Source: Mycosarcoma maydis (lineage: Eukaryota; Basidiomycota; Ustilaginomycetes; Ustilaginales). From it: DNA of 64,000 nucleotides. Positions within the stretch are counted from its first letter, which is position 1. The number at the start of each line of letters is the position of its first letter. This document shows, one piece after another, positions 10,576 to 19,256 of this stretch. Where the stretch lies: positions 124,001 to 188,000 of the forward strand of contig NC_026494.1 of assembly GCF_000328475.2 (NCBI RefSeq), written 5' to 3'. Both the position numbers and the translations under genes were made by a program. The notes beneath the pieces are model-generated. The model searched no databases and had not been told where the DNA came from. It was given only the letters and a program-made list of their open reading frames with translations.

Positions 10576-10959
10576 GACTTGGATTAATTTGATTTTGTTG
10601 ATAAGAGGAAGAAGTACAGTATTATATACAGTCACGAGTTACTTGACATGAAGTGACTCCGTGACTGGTTCTATGAGTGTGTGTCAATGCGTGAGTGTAC
10701 AGTATAATAAATCACAAAACGAGCGTCACCATCACCTTCTGTGTTGAAAGATTTGTAACTACTTGCACAGACAACTTTCCAGCGGAGCAGAGAGACTTTG
10801 TACCACGCCTCAGTCTTGTACAACTATGTTTAGAAGCCGAAAGCTTGACAGAAAGCAGAGGCGCTGCTCAACCAGAAGAGGGACCAAAATGCGATTGGCT
10901 AGTTTGGCAAGTCCGACATGAAGTTTCAATAGCGGCTGATTATGAATGAACAGCTAGCT

Positions 10960-10960
<1 letters not shown>

Positions 10961-10990
<30 letters not shown>
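10961..10990. repeat. (GCCA)7.5 microsatellite
   Basis: A perfect tetranucleotide tandem preceded by CTAGCTA, in non-coding DNA. Confidence 0.95.
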
Positions 10991-11382
10991 TGTGCTCGCC
11001 GGATAATCAGCTTTACCCAGCATTCAACCAGCTGCAGCTGCATAATTGGCTGCACAGATCCTGAAAGGCTCTTGGCCTCATTCTGTTCATCTTGTGATTG
11101 GCTTGGCAAGATTCAGTCTGTGAGTTGCACACGCCGAGGCTTCGAGGACATGCCCCGGCATTATGTTCGCGCATAAAAGTTAATCCTTTTAGGATATGGT
11201 GCCACCTTGTAGTTATTCAACGCGACAGCGTGTTGATCAGGCACGATTGGCTCCCCTAATTATTAATCATAGTAACACGATCGCGTCATGTTTGTCGCTA
11301 ACTTCAATCAACTCACGACTCGGTGGCGATTCACGATTCAACTCTAACTCTGCTGACCCACAGAGACAAAATCACGCGAAAC

Positions 11383-11437
11383 AATCGTGAATCGTGAATC
11401 GAATCGGAATCGTGAATCATGAATCTGAATCGTGAAT
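11383..11437. repeat. Decaying AATCGTG heptamer cluster
   Basis: Four exact AATCGTGAAT decamers (11383, 11390, 11408, 11428) are interleaved with one-step variants such as AATCATGAAT (11415-11424) and AATCTGAAT. It looks like an older tandem array breaking down. Confidence 0.75.
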
Positions 11438-11792
11438 CTGAACTGTGAATGTCCGTCCACTCTTGACACTGCATCCTATACTGTACACCTGTGACAGCCC
11501 CGAGTTTTGTGTTCTGGCTCCGGCTATCAGGAACGCGATGTGTTCCGACATTCGTGATTTGACAATTGCACCATACCTCACTCACTTGACTGGCCGCTGC
11601 TAACCATACTCGTGACTCGTTCAGCTCCGCCCCATCTTTCCATTAGATACCTCCTATATCGGCAGCCGTCGTGGCTTCCCATCTTTTCTATTTACCGCAT
11701 CATTGCTGTCCAAATTTGCTTTCGGCTGGCCTCGATCCTGTTTTCTGTTCTTCACCAAATTTTTCGGACTACAAGCAGGATCCACTGCAACA

Positions 11793-12869
11793 ATGGCTGC
11801 CAACTTTGTCGAGCTCGTGCGTCTGCGCGCCACCTCGGCGCCAAACGTCTTCATCTCTTGTTCGGATCCGGAAAAGATGGGCAACCCTGCCGATATTGCG
11901 TACGGTGGATGCGTCCAAGCCTTCGCTGTGATCGCGGCGTTCAAAACCATCGAAGCACACAAAGAGATGCTCAACTTTGAAATTCACTCGCTTCTCGGCA
12001 CCTATCTCGGACCAACGCTGGCCGATCGCAAAGTCAAGCTCACCGTCTCGGACATTCGCACCACTCGCTCATTTGCTACTCGATTTGTCGTCGCTAGCCA
12101 ACTCTTCAACGACGGCAGCGAGCGAAACACTTTCTGCGCCACCATCGACTTTACGGCTCCTAACAAGGTCGATAACAACAAAGCCGGTCTTCCATTTACC
12201 AGGTACAGCCGCAAACCAAAGATGCAGTATGCGCTTCCTGAGCAGCTACCGTCCATGAGGGATATCGTGTTGCGCAAAGTGCAGGAGCACAAAGTGGATC
12301 GAGACGCAGCCGACTTTTTGGAACATAGCGTGTTTGCACTCAATGTCAAGACTCTCACAAATGTATTCCCACCTCAGGGACTGCACGCACAGAATGCCAT
12401 GGGCCTCGACCCGCTCGCCGAATCCGAGCAGCATTCAGCCGCGCTCACCGACAGGTTTACCGTTGACTGGGCCAAATCGCTACAGGATCTTTCTTCTCCT
12501 CCACCACCGCCTTCCATTTCGGATTTGCAACCGACCAACTACGAGGACGTGGGTGCCCCACTACCTGTCACACCTGTATCGGCAAACGCGGCTCTTGTGG
12601 CCTTCCTGATGGATGGTGCTTTGTCGTTTATCCCACTCACCTTTTCAAGGATGTCGTTGACCGATGCAAGTGCCGTCTCGTCGTTGGACTGCGCACTGCG
12701 CTACTTTTCCGTTCCCAATATGAACGACTTCCACTTGAGGGAGATGCAGACCATCCAGGGCAACGAGTGCAGGACGTATTCCGAGTCGTTCCTATGGGAC
12801 AGGAACCAGAATATGGTGGCGAGCATGACACAGGCTTGCATTTTGAGGCCACACGCCCACAATTTGTGA
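11793..12869 (+). CDS. Acyl-CoA thioesterase, TesB/ACOT8-like double hotdog
   Basis: The protein has 358 residues from the ATG at 11793 (MAANFVELVRL); the frame is open upstream but without a better ATG. The N-terminal hotdog shows IAYGGCVQAFAVIAAFKT, then LLGTYLGPTLADRKVKLTVSDIRTTRSFATRFV, which matches the acyl-CoA thioesterase II pattern of a substrate-pocket helix and the R-[ST]-F-x-T strand. The second hotdog contains LVAFLMDGALSFIPL and a C-terminal ECRTYSESFLWDRNQNMVASMTQACIL, the strand that carries the family's Gln-Thr/Asp network. Such enzymes hydrolyse acyl-CoA to CoA and fatty acid, often in peroxisomes. The C-terminus (HNL) resembles a weak peroxisomal PTS1. Substrate length cannot be read from sequence. 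Confidence 0.88.
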   Translation: MAANFVELVRLRATSAPNVFISCSDPEKMGNPADIAYGGCVQAFAVIAAFKTIEAHKEMLNFEIHSLLGTYLGPTLADRKVKLTVSDIRTTRSFATRFVVASQLFNDGSERNTFCATIDFTAPNKVDNNKAGLPFTRYSRKPKMQYALPEQLPSMRDIVLRKVQEHKVDRDAADFLEHSVFALNVKTLTNVFPPQGLHAQNAMGLDPLAESEQHSAALTDRFTVDWAKSLQDLSSPPPPPSISDLQPTNYEDVGAPLPVTPVSANAALVAFLMDGALSFIPLTFSRMSLTDASAVSSLDCALRYFSVPNMNDFHLREMQTIQGNECRTYSESFLWDRNQNMVASMTQACILRPHAHNL

Positions 12870-13229
12870 GCGCAAACTCATGTCATTCTGTATAGCATGC
12901 TGAGCGTATGATTAGATACATAGATATACATTCAAGTGTGCCTCCTTCAAGAGTGTTGCAAGGTCCAGGAATGTGGGATACAATGAGTAGACGACAGGCT
13001 GAGGGATGAAGGAGGCCAAGAAATCGTCTGTGCGCGCAAATTCGTGATTTGTCGGCGATGAATGGACCCTGAACGTCGGCATACGATTAATTCGTGATTC
13101 GCTGGTTGGCTCACGCGGTCAGCAAGGTGTTGCGCTTTCGTCACGCCACCATCTGTTCGCCTTGTGTGGGGCACCAGCTGTTTCGACCTTGTTTCGGATT
13201 GTGCGAGATCCTTGTGTCGGCAAGCGACG
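12870..13229. other. Gap with two heptamer motifs
   Basis: A 360-bp spacer between two plus-strand genes. Exact ATTCGTGATT decamers at 13040-13049 and 13090-13099 lie 130-190 bp upstream of the next ATG. Nothing else is visible. Confidence 0.7.
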
Positions 13230-15017
13230 ATGTGCGAAATGTCGTCCTCGGACCTATACGATGTGACGCTGGCTTCGCATCGCATTGTGGAGCAGTTTCT
13301 CGTTTCGCAAGGCTACGTGTCGACCGCAGCGCAACTGCGCATCGATGCGGCTTCGTGCGGACTTGGCATGTCGGCGCGTGCATCTGATGGTGCGCATCCA
13401 GCGCCGGATCTAAGACAGATTGTCGAATCGTACTATTCGAGCATCCGCGCAGATGAGCGTAGACGCAAAGCCGAACAGTTGGCTGCTACGCATGCTACTC
13501 GTTCCATCGCCGACCCGCTTACACTTACTCTTGACGGCCCACCCACTCTTCCGTTCCGACTAGAGCACACTCATTCCACATTGCATGCCTCCAACATCCT
13601 CTCCATCTGCCAGCTCAAGCTGCCCCGAAGAAGCTTCGACACGAACATCGCACGATACCTCAACTCGATCCACGACTGTCTGGTCACTACTGCAGCAGAC
13701 AAACGTATAGTTTTTTCCAATGCACAGACAGGACGAGTGGAAGAGATCCTGGAGAGCCCAGAAGCACATCAAGCGGCAGTGTTGAGTGTAGCCCAAGACG
13801 CTCTGGATCCAAGGTGCTTGATCAGCTGTGGTATGGATGCTAGAGTGGTAGTGTGGGATCTGTTGACAAGGAAACCGGTGCAGGTGTTGAAAGACCACAG
13901 CAAGTTTGTGGTCAAGGTGGCTCTCAGTCCGACGGGAGAGTATCTGGCTAGTATCGGGTACGATAAGAAGGTGATCGTGTATCGCAGGACAAAGCGGACC
14001 ACATTCGCTGCTTCTCATGTTGCTCTACGATCCGCCCAAGGGGAAATACACGAGGAGGAGGAGGAAAATGAAAAAGAAGAAGAAGATGATGATGGTGTGG
14101 AAGATCTGAAAGGACCCAGGTACGAAAAGGTGCACGAGATAGAGACGCAGACGAATCCAGAGGCGATTCTGTTCGTTCGAGCCGGATTGGCTCCAGAGGA
14201 AGCTGACGGAGCAGCGCAACTGGCGGTGGCTCCCGGTGCTGGCGGCAGTGCGAGTGGCAATGTTGGAGCAGCAGGCGAGCTGTTGATCCATGAAGCGCGC
14301 CAGAAGCGCACTTGGCTGTGTTTCACGGTACGTAACGACAGCTTTATCCATTACATTGCGCTGCCTACCTCTGCCGATTCGTCGACGCTGGAATCGGTTT
14401 CCAACGAACTCTCGCGTGTCACGCTGGACGACGATGCTCAGGCAAAGCGGACGACCGCTGCCACTTGTACCACTCAAGTGGCTGCCGACTGGTCGCTGCA
14501 CAGTTTCAATACGAATCCGGATAGGCACGACGTGCACGTCTCGTACTCACTCCTGTCGCTCTCGCTCCACCCATCCTCGCTCTACATTTGCGTTCAAACG
14601 GGCGACCATACATCGCCGGCGCTCGCTTCCTCTTCGTCCTCGACGCAACCTGGCTCGCTCTCGCGTCTGCTGCTGCTCGATCCGCTCTCGTCACGTCGAG
14701 CAGCGACCATCTGGACGGGCGTCTCGACGAGCTCGTATGCGGTACCACGCCATTCGTGGCTTCCCTCCGGACGTGGATGCTGGCTGAACGCCGAAGACGG
14801 CGTGCTACGCCTCGTGGATCTGAAAGGTAGGACCAGAGCGTCGATTCTAGCACACGGTGTGTCATCCGCAGCCGCTAACGACGCCCGAGACGGCCAAGCA
14901 GCAGCAGCGAGTTGGAGTCGAGGTGGAAATACCATCGTCAAGGACGTCGTGGTGTTAAGCGAACAACGTGTGGCTAGTTGTGGCTTCGATCGCACGGTGC
15001 GCATCGTCAGCCTGTAG
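13230..15017 (+). CDS. LisH-WD40 repeat protein of unknown function
   Basis: The protein has 595 residues from the first in-frame ATG at 13230; a second ATG at 13239 is equally plausible. Residues about 14-40 (ASHRIVEQFLVSQGYVSTAA) fit a LisH dimerisation motif. WD40-type repeats follow: SIHDCLVTTAADKRIVFSN, CLISCGMDARVVVWDLLT, and KFVVKVALSPTGEYLASIGYD. An acidic low-complexity insert (Glu/Asp run, about residues 273-292) separates these from later blades, and the protein ends with VASCGFDRTVRIVSL, a typical last blade. WD40 proteins act as scaffolds, so partners and process cannot be inferred. The neighbours (thioesterase, lactate dehydrogenase) give no clear link. Confidence 0.8.
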   Translation: MCEMSSSDLYDVTLASHRIVEQFLVSQGYVSTAAQLRIDAASCGLGMSARASDGAHPAPDLRQIVESYYSSIRADERRRKAEQLAATHATRSIADPLTLTLDGPPTLPFRLEHTHSTLHASNILSICQLKLPRRSFDTNIARYLNSIHDCLVTTAADKRIVFSNAQTGRVEEILESPEAHQAAVLSVAQDALDPRCLISCGMDARVVVWDLLTRKPVQVLKDHSKFVVKVALSPTGEYLASIGYDKKVIVYRRTKRTTFAASHVALRSAQGEIHEEEEENEKEEEDDDGVEDLKGPRYEKVHEIETQTNPEAILFVRAGLAPEEADGAAQLAVAPGAGGSASGNVGAAGELLIHEARQKRTWLCFTVRNDSFIHYIALPTSADSSTLESVSNELSRVTLDDDAQAKRTTAATCTTQVAADWSLHSFNTNPDRHDVHVSYSLLSLSLHPSSLYICVQTGDHTSPALASSSSSTQPGSLSRLLLLDPLSSRRAATIWTGVSTSSYAVPRHSWLPSGRGCWLNAEDGVLRLVDLKGRTRASILAHGVSSAAANDARDGQAAAASWSRGGNTIVKDVVVLSEQRVASCGFDRTVRIVSL

Positions 15018-15304
15018 CTAGCCGTCTACTCAGCCTTCGCCTATGCTGAAGCTCATCATCTGCCGTTTGCGACCGAAAGTACAACGTTAGGCGAATGCAA
15101 GCAGAAGTCTCACTTTGTGAAAACCTCGAGTGACACTTGTGATGTGCAAGGTAATTTAGATAGGGCATGGGGATGGCAATCTAATGTTAGCCACTTCTGA
15201 AGATCTGAAATCCATCCTGAATTCACGCGAGAAATACAGAACAACAAGATGGAGAAAACCAGGGTAGAACACTGGGCCGTGCAGATGGTCGTGCAGATAA
15301 AACG

Positions 15305-16807
15305 TTAGAGCTTGTTGGTAGGCTCATTTGGCATGCCTACGGCGGTGGAGAGCTTCTCGTAGATCTGATGACCGTGACTGATGGGAGTAAAGTTGACGTG
15401 GGTGCCCAGCGCTCTAGCGTCAACCATCTCTGGAACGACGTCCTTCAAGGTTGGTGCGCCCAACAATCGCATGTTCATCTCCATCTCTGCTTTCAAGAGC
15501 TGAATGGCGTGGACAACACCGTCGCTTCCGTAGGCCGAGTAGGCGTAGAGGAAAGGACGACCGATACCGACAGCTGTAGCACCCATGGCTACGGCTTTGA
15601 GCACATCCGAGGCACGACGGATGCCGCCGTCGACAAAGATCTGGAACATGGGGTTGGGAAACAGTGAACGTGCCTTGAGCGCTTCGACGACTTCGCCGAG
15701 CACTTCGATTCCGGAACGAGCAAAGTCGAGCTGTCTACCACCGTGGTTGGAGAGCACGACACCACTCAGACCGAGCTCGGCGGCGCGTACAGCATCTTCC
15801 CATGTCTGAACACCTTTGAGCACGATGGGCATCTTGGTGACCGATCGCAACCAGGTCAAGTCGTCCCAACTGAGCGAAGGGTCGATGAAGGACGAGATGG
15901 CACGTGCGGCACCTTGACTTCGATCGACGTTGTCCTTGTTCTTGTTCTGGTGATCCGATCCGACATCGTCAAACTTCATCCTCATGTCCTTCTCACGTCG
16001 CCCGAGCTGCGGTGCATCGACAGTGACAAAGAGACCTTTGACGCCAGCAGCTTCGGCTTTTTGGATGATGTTTTCGGTGACCTTGCGGTTCGAGTTGACG
16101 TAGAGCTGCAGGAACTGGACTTGGGAGTCGTTGATGCGTGCGCCGACGATCTCGTCAAAGGAGCAAGAGGCGAGCGTGGGGATCATTTGGATGATGCCCT
16201 CCTTGCCAGCGGCGACGGTGAGGTTCTTCTCTCCCTCGGGATGGCCGAGTTTTCCGAGAGCAGTGGCGGTGATGTAGATGGGTAAGGTGGATTTCTGACC
16301 GAGCAAAGAGGTCGAGTAGTCGACCTTGCTCACGTCGCGCAGGATGCGCGGTCGGAACCAGATTCGACCAAATGCCGACGTGTTTTCTCGCATCGTTACC
16401 TCGTCATCGGCACCGGAAGAGTAGTAAGCCCAAGCGGTGGGTTTGAGTACGCGCTTGGCGATCACCTCAAAGTCGTACAGATTGAGACATTGCGAAAGCG
16501 GTGGTACGCCTGCATCGTCTTGACGAGCGATCTGCTTGGATTCGGCCTTGGGGGTGTCTTGCTTCTGGATTGTGGACGGGTCGACGGGACCAAGGCACTT
16601 GTCTTTGGGCAAATTCTCCTCGAGCGTTCCGGGCGGATGGATGGGATCGTATTCCTCTGTAGCATCCTTGCCGGCGTACTTGAGAATGATGCCGGCTCCA
16701 CCGGGGTGTTCGGGAAGGAACTCGGTCACGTCGTACGCATTGCCGTGGACGATGACCCAGCAAGAATCCCTGTTGTTGTGTTTCTGAACCTCGTCGAATT
16801 TGAGCAT
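15305..16807 (-). CDS. CYB2: Cytochrome b2-type L-lactate dehydrogenase (FMN)
   Basis: The protein has 500 residues from the ATG at 16807. It opens with a cytochrome b5 domain whose heme ligand motif HPGG is at 34-37, then a flexible linker, then an FMN-dependent alpha-hydroxyacid dehydrogenase barrel. The active-site residues are visible: YYSSGADDE (Tyr), LYVNSN (Tyr), FVTVDAPQLGRREKDMR (Asp), MPIVLKGVQTW (Lys), SNHGGRQLD (base His and substrate Arg, near residue 354), and VDGGIRRASDVLKA for phosphate binding. The yeast enzyme oxidises lactate to pyruvate and passes electrons to cytochrome c in the intermembrane space. The roughly 80-residue bipartite presequence of yeast Cyb2 is absent on this start, so location is uncertain. 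Confidence 0.93.
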   Translation of the reverse strand: MLKFDEVQKHNNRDSCWVIVHGNAYDVTEFLPEHPGGAGIILKYAGKDATEEYDPIHPPGTLEENLPKDKCLGPVDPSTIQKQDTPKAESKQIARQDDAGVPPLSQCLNLYDFEVIAKRVLKPTAWAYYSSGADDEVTMRENTSAFGRIWFRPRILRDVSKVDYSTSLLGQKSTLPIYITATALGKLGHPEGEKNLTVAAGKEGIIQMIPTLASCSFDEIVGARINDSQVQFLQLYVNSNRKVTENIIQKAEAAGVKGLFVTVDAPQLGRREKDMRMKFDDVGSDHQNKNKDNVDRSQGAARAISSFIDPSLSWDDLTWLRSVTKMPIVLKGVQTWEDAVRAAELGLSGVVLSNHGGRQLDFARSGIEVLGEVVEALKARSLFPNPMFQIFVDGGIRRASDVLKAVAMGATAVGIGRPFLYAYSAYGSDGVVHAIQLLKAEMEMNMRLLGAPTLKDVVPEMVDARALGTHVNFTPISHGHQIYEKLSTAVGMPNEPTNKL

Positions 16808-17849
16808 TGTTGGGTTGAAAATGGCCAAGGGCGCGCAGTCTAAGGATATGTTTGTAGAAAGATGGAGTTTCGGTTGGTACCGTATCACTTATAGCGTTGC
16901 AGCTATAGAAAGGGTGAATGCGGGGACCAAGGAATCCTGAATCCTGAATCCTGAATCCTGAATCCTGAATCCTGAATCCTGAATCACGAATCACGGAATC
17001 TTGGATGAGAAATCGAAATTCGCGAGACTGGAGCAGCGTGGGGTAATAAATAATATCAGCCTCAAAGCCCGTCAGCCAATCCGATTTCGACGGTTTGTAC
17101 ATTATATATAAAAAAAGTCGGGGGTTATTTCGCCTCCACTCACGACTAAGCGTTGCGGAAGCGCATCAGCGGAAGTACGCCGCGTCAGTCAAGAGTCACG
17201 AGTGTCGTCTCTGGCTGTAGCGCTTCTCTCATGTGCCACTCGCGAAGGTGACTATCGGTGTCATCTGGTCAATCTCATCGCCTGGACGGTACTCGTGGGC
17301 TCAGCGTGCATGAGTAATTATGTTGGCTACAGGCGCTGAGCAAACACAACACGATCCAGACCGCAACAGCGGACGAGCACGGACAGACACGCCACTGCCA
17401 ACGCACTTTGTTCCGCTTGACTCCACATGTGCGCCGAACCGAGCCAAACCACATCCAGGCCAAGGATTAGCACGTTCGGCCACCTCATTTCAAATGCTAT
17501 GGTAAGTGGTATCTCAGCGAAGACCGGCTGAATCGCCAAATTCACGAATTGTCTGCGGGGAATCGTTCATCGGCTATCCAATCACCACACCGTCGTGAGT
17601 GTGAATTAGTCGCTCTGTCCACGTCGGCCGCTGACGGAGAAGGAGTCGTCGGGCGAAGCCTTTTCGCCGCTTGTGTTCCTTTTGCGCCTTTCAGATATTG
17701 TAACAAGACTCGAGATCTTACACTCGTGCTGATCCGGCGTGTGAACAACACAGGTGTGGCAAATTCATGGATAGGACCCAGAGACTTGCGGTTAATTCTG
17801 ACTATAGGCATAGATTATAATCACGATCCTGTTATTAATGATCATACAA
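16808..17849. other. Gap upstream of the cytochrome b2 gene, with heptamer repeats
   Basis: No protein gene is visible. The gap holds the GAATCCT tandem (16932-16980), heptamer decamers at 16982-16991, 17138-17147 and 17194-17203, and an AT-rich TATATATA-like stretch at about 17101-17116 that could serve as a promoter element. The tRNA gene begins at 17850. Confidence 0.6.
16932..16980. repeat. (GAATCCT)7 heptamer tandem
   Basis: Seven perfect copies are followed in the same register by GAATCAC twice (16981-16994). The second unit belongs to the window-wide ANT-CACG-ANT family, so the array changes unit sequence without changing period. Confidence 0.9.
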
Positions 17850-17959
17850 GCTTCGTTAGCGTAGTTGGATTATCGCATCCGTCTAATACACGGTGCCTCA
17901 GTTCTGCTGAGTCTAATATTAACAACGGAAGGTCACTGGTTCGAGCCCAGTACGGAGCA
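17850..17959 (+). tRNA. tRNA-Ile (anticodon AAT) with a 35-nt intron
   Basis: The acceptor stem GCTTCGT (17850-17856) pairs with ACGGAGC (17952-17958) with one G-T pair, followed by discriminator A. T8-A9, a 3-bp D stem (GCG/CGC) and a D loop with GG are present. The anticodon stem TCCGT (17878-17882) pairs with ACGGA (17925-17929), and the loop CT-AAT-A-A has the anticodon at 17885-17887. The intron 17889-17923 sits one base 3' of the anticodon, the canonical nuclear position. The T arm is ACTGG-TTCGAGC-CCAGT, with an internal B box GGTTCGAGCCC at 17938-17948 and an A box-like stretch at 17857-17868. A T6 Pol III terminator follows. The AAT anticodon, read as inosine, decodes Ile codons. Confidence 0.75.
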
Positions 17960-17963
17960 TACA

Positions 17964-17969
17964 TTTTTT
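17964..17969 (+). terminator. RNA polymerase III terminator (T6)
   Basis: A run of six T begins 5 nt after the tRNA discriminator base, where Pol III normally stops. Confidence 0.7.
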
Positions 17970-19256
17970 GTCCATTCTCTGCTTCAGGGTCGCTTCGGCG
18001 TTGGGGGTGAGTTTTTTTTGGGGGGGGGGGGGGGGTAAACGCCATTCGTGATTGAATCACAGATGCTCGTGGCAATGATTACGCGCGGCTTACTGGATAA
18101 TATTATTATATATTGTGCATACAGTACATGCAGTTCTCTGCAACCAGTGCATTAGATAAGGTCGACTCGCTCGCGCGCACCAAAATCACGAATCGTGAAT
18201 GCCTCATCACGATTCAAGATAAGTTAAGTAAGCTCTTCGGAAAACACTACCAACACTGCCATCTCTTGCTTGCGTAGACGAGGATGACAGGGATCGAATA
18301 CGTCGAGAGACTGACCGAGTGCTATGATGGCAAACGCCAACAAATGAAGGCCAAGGCGAACGATGCAATCTCACCAAGTCTGCCTGTGCAAGGAGCTGTG
18401 CTTTGCTCACACGAGCAAGCTCGCTCGCCATTCGTCATTCGTGATTCATACCGGCGATTTGTGATTTGTGATTCCTGATTGTTTGGATTGTTGGTGATGG
18501 CGGGTACCGTGGGCTGACGATTTGCTAACTTAATTTGAATCGACTCGTGACTATCTAGGTGAATCGCGAATCGTGAGAGACTAACTCACAGTTGTGAGTC
18601 ACACAGTGTGGGTATGGGCTGTACTCGTGACTGCCAACGATCAGGTGCGTGATTTGTGATTGAATCAACTCATGACTGATTACAGAGGCAGTTCTGGTAT
18701 CGGACCCTTTATCGGTTTCTGTTTTTTTTTGGTGGGACAACGCAGCTGACCAGTGTACTGTACGCCGTGCTGTCACAAGGCGGACACCTGCCTCTACTGC
18801 TGCTTGGCCCACCCACGCGTCCTCTGATCATAGAACCCTTAACCTGCGGCGCTCACTCAGCTATGCTCTGCCACCATCTCCATCATCGATCTCTAACACC
18901 ATCTCTCGCTGGTCCATTGTCCCACCTTGATCCCCACTGCCTCTGCAAAGCCCTTCTCCTTCACCCTCAGCTACCCGTCACTCCTCTTCTTCTGTACATT
19001 CGAGACAGAGGCGATTGGTCGATCGGTTCTTATTGCTTACCTCCACAGCCATCGAGTTCTTCAAGCAACCACACCTACAATCACCTGTTCACATTCGATT
19101 CACTGATCTCGATCGAGCAACACCGGCTGTTTCTTCATTCAAAGCCTTTGCATCTCGGCACACCTTTGACTTTTGCCACCCTTTGCTCACTTGCATACAA
19201 GCCATTGCGTCGCCACCACATCTCACATCCCATCTAGCATCGCCTTTCTATGGAAC
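17970..19256. other. 1.3-kb gap downstream of the tRNA
   Basis: The gap contains a T8-G16 run at 18012-18035 and heptamer decamers at 18044-18053, 18184-18200 (compound), 18437-18446, 18543-18552 and 18623-18632. The last 400 bp are C-rich and CT-rich, like a leader for the next plus-strand gene. No gene is recognised. Confidence 0.6.
18020..18035. repeat. Poly-G run (16 G)
   Basis: An uninterrupted G16 directly follows T8. Length in such runs is often uncertain in assemblies. Confidence 0.85.

Larger units (their letters stand above)
10321..11792. other. 1.5-kb divergent promoter gap, dense in heptamer motifs
   Basis: No gene is visible. The gap contains at least ten exact ANT-CGTG-ANT decamers, including the compound site 10420-10436 and the cluster 11383-11437, a palindrome AAGTTAACTT at 10566-10575, and a (GCCA) run at 10961-10990. 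The thioesterase start lies just downstream. Confidence 0.7.

Noticed and set aside
17850..17959. Reading the tRNA as a class II tRNA with a long variable arm instead of an intron
   Set aside because: The variable arm would exceed 40 nt, and the anticodon stem would have only four pairs. The intron model gives a 5-bp stem, a standard 7-nt loop and the canonical intron site.
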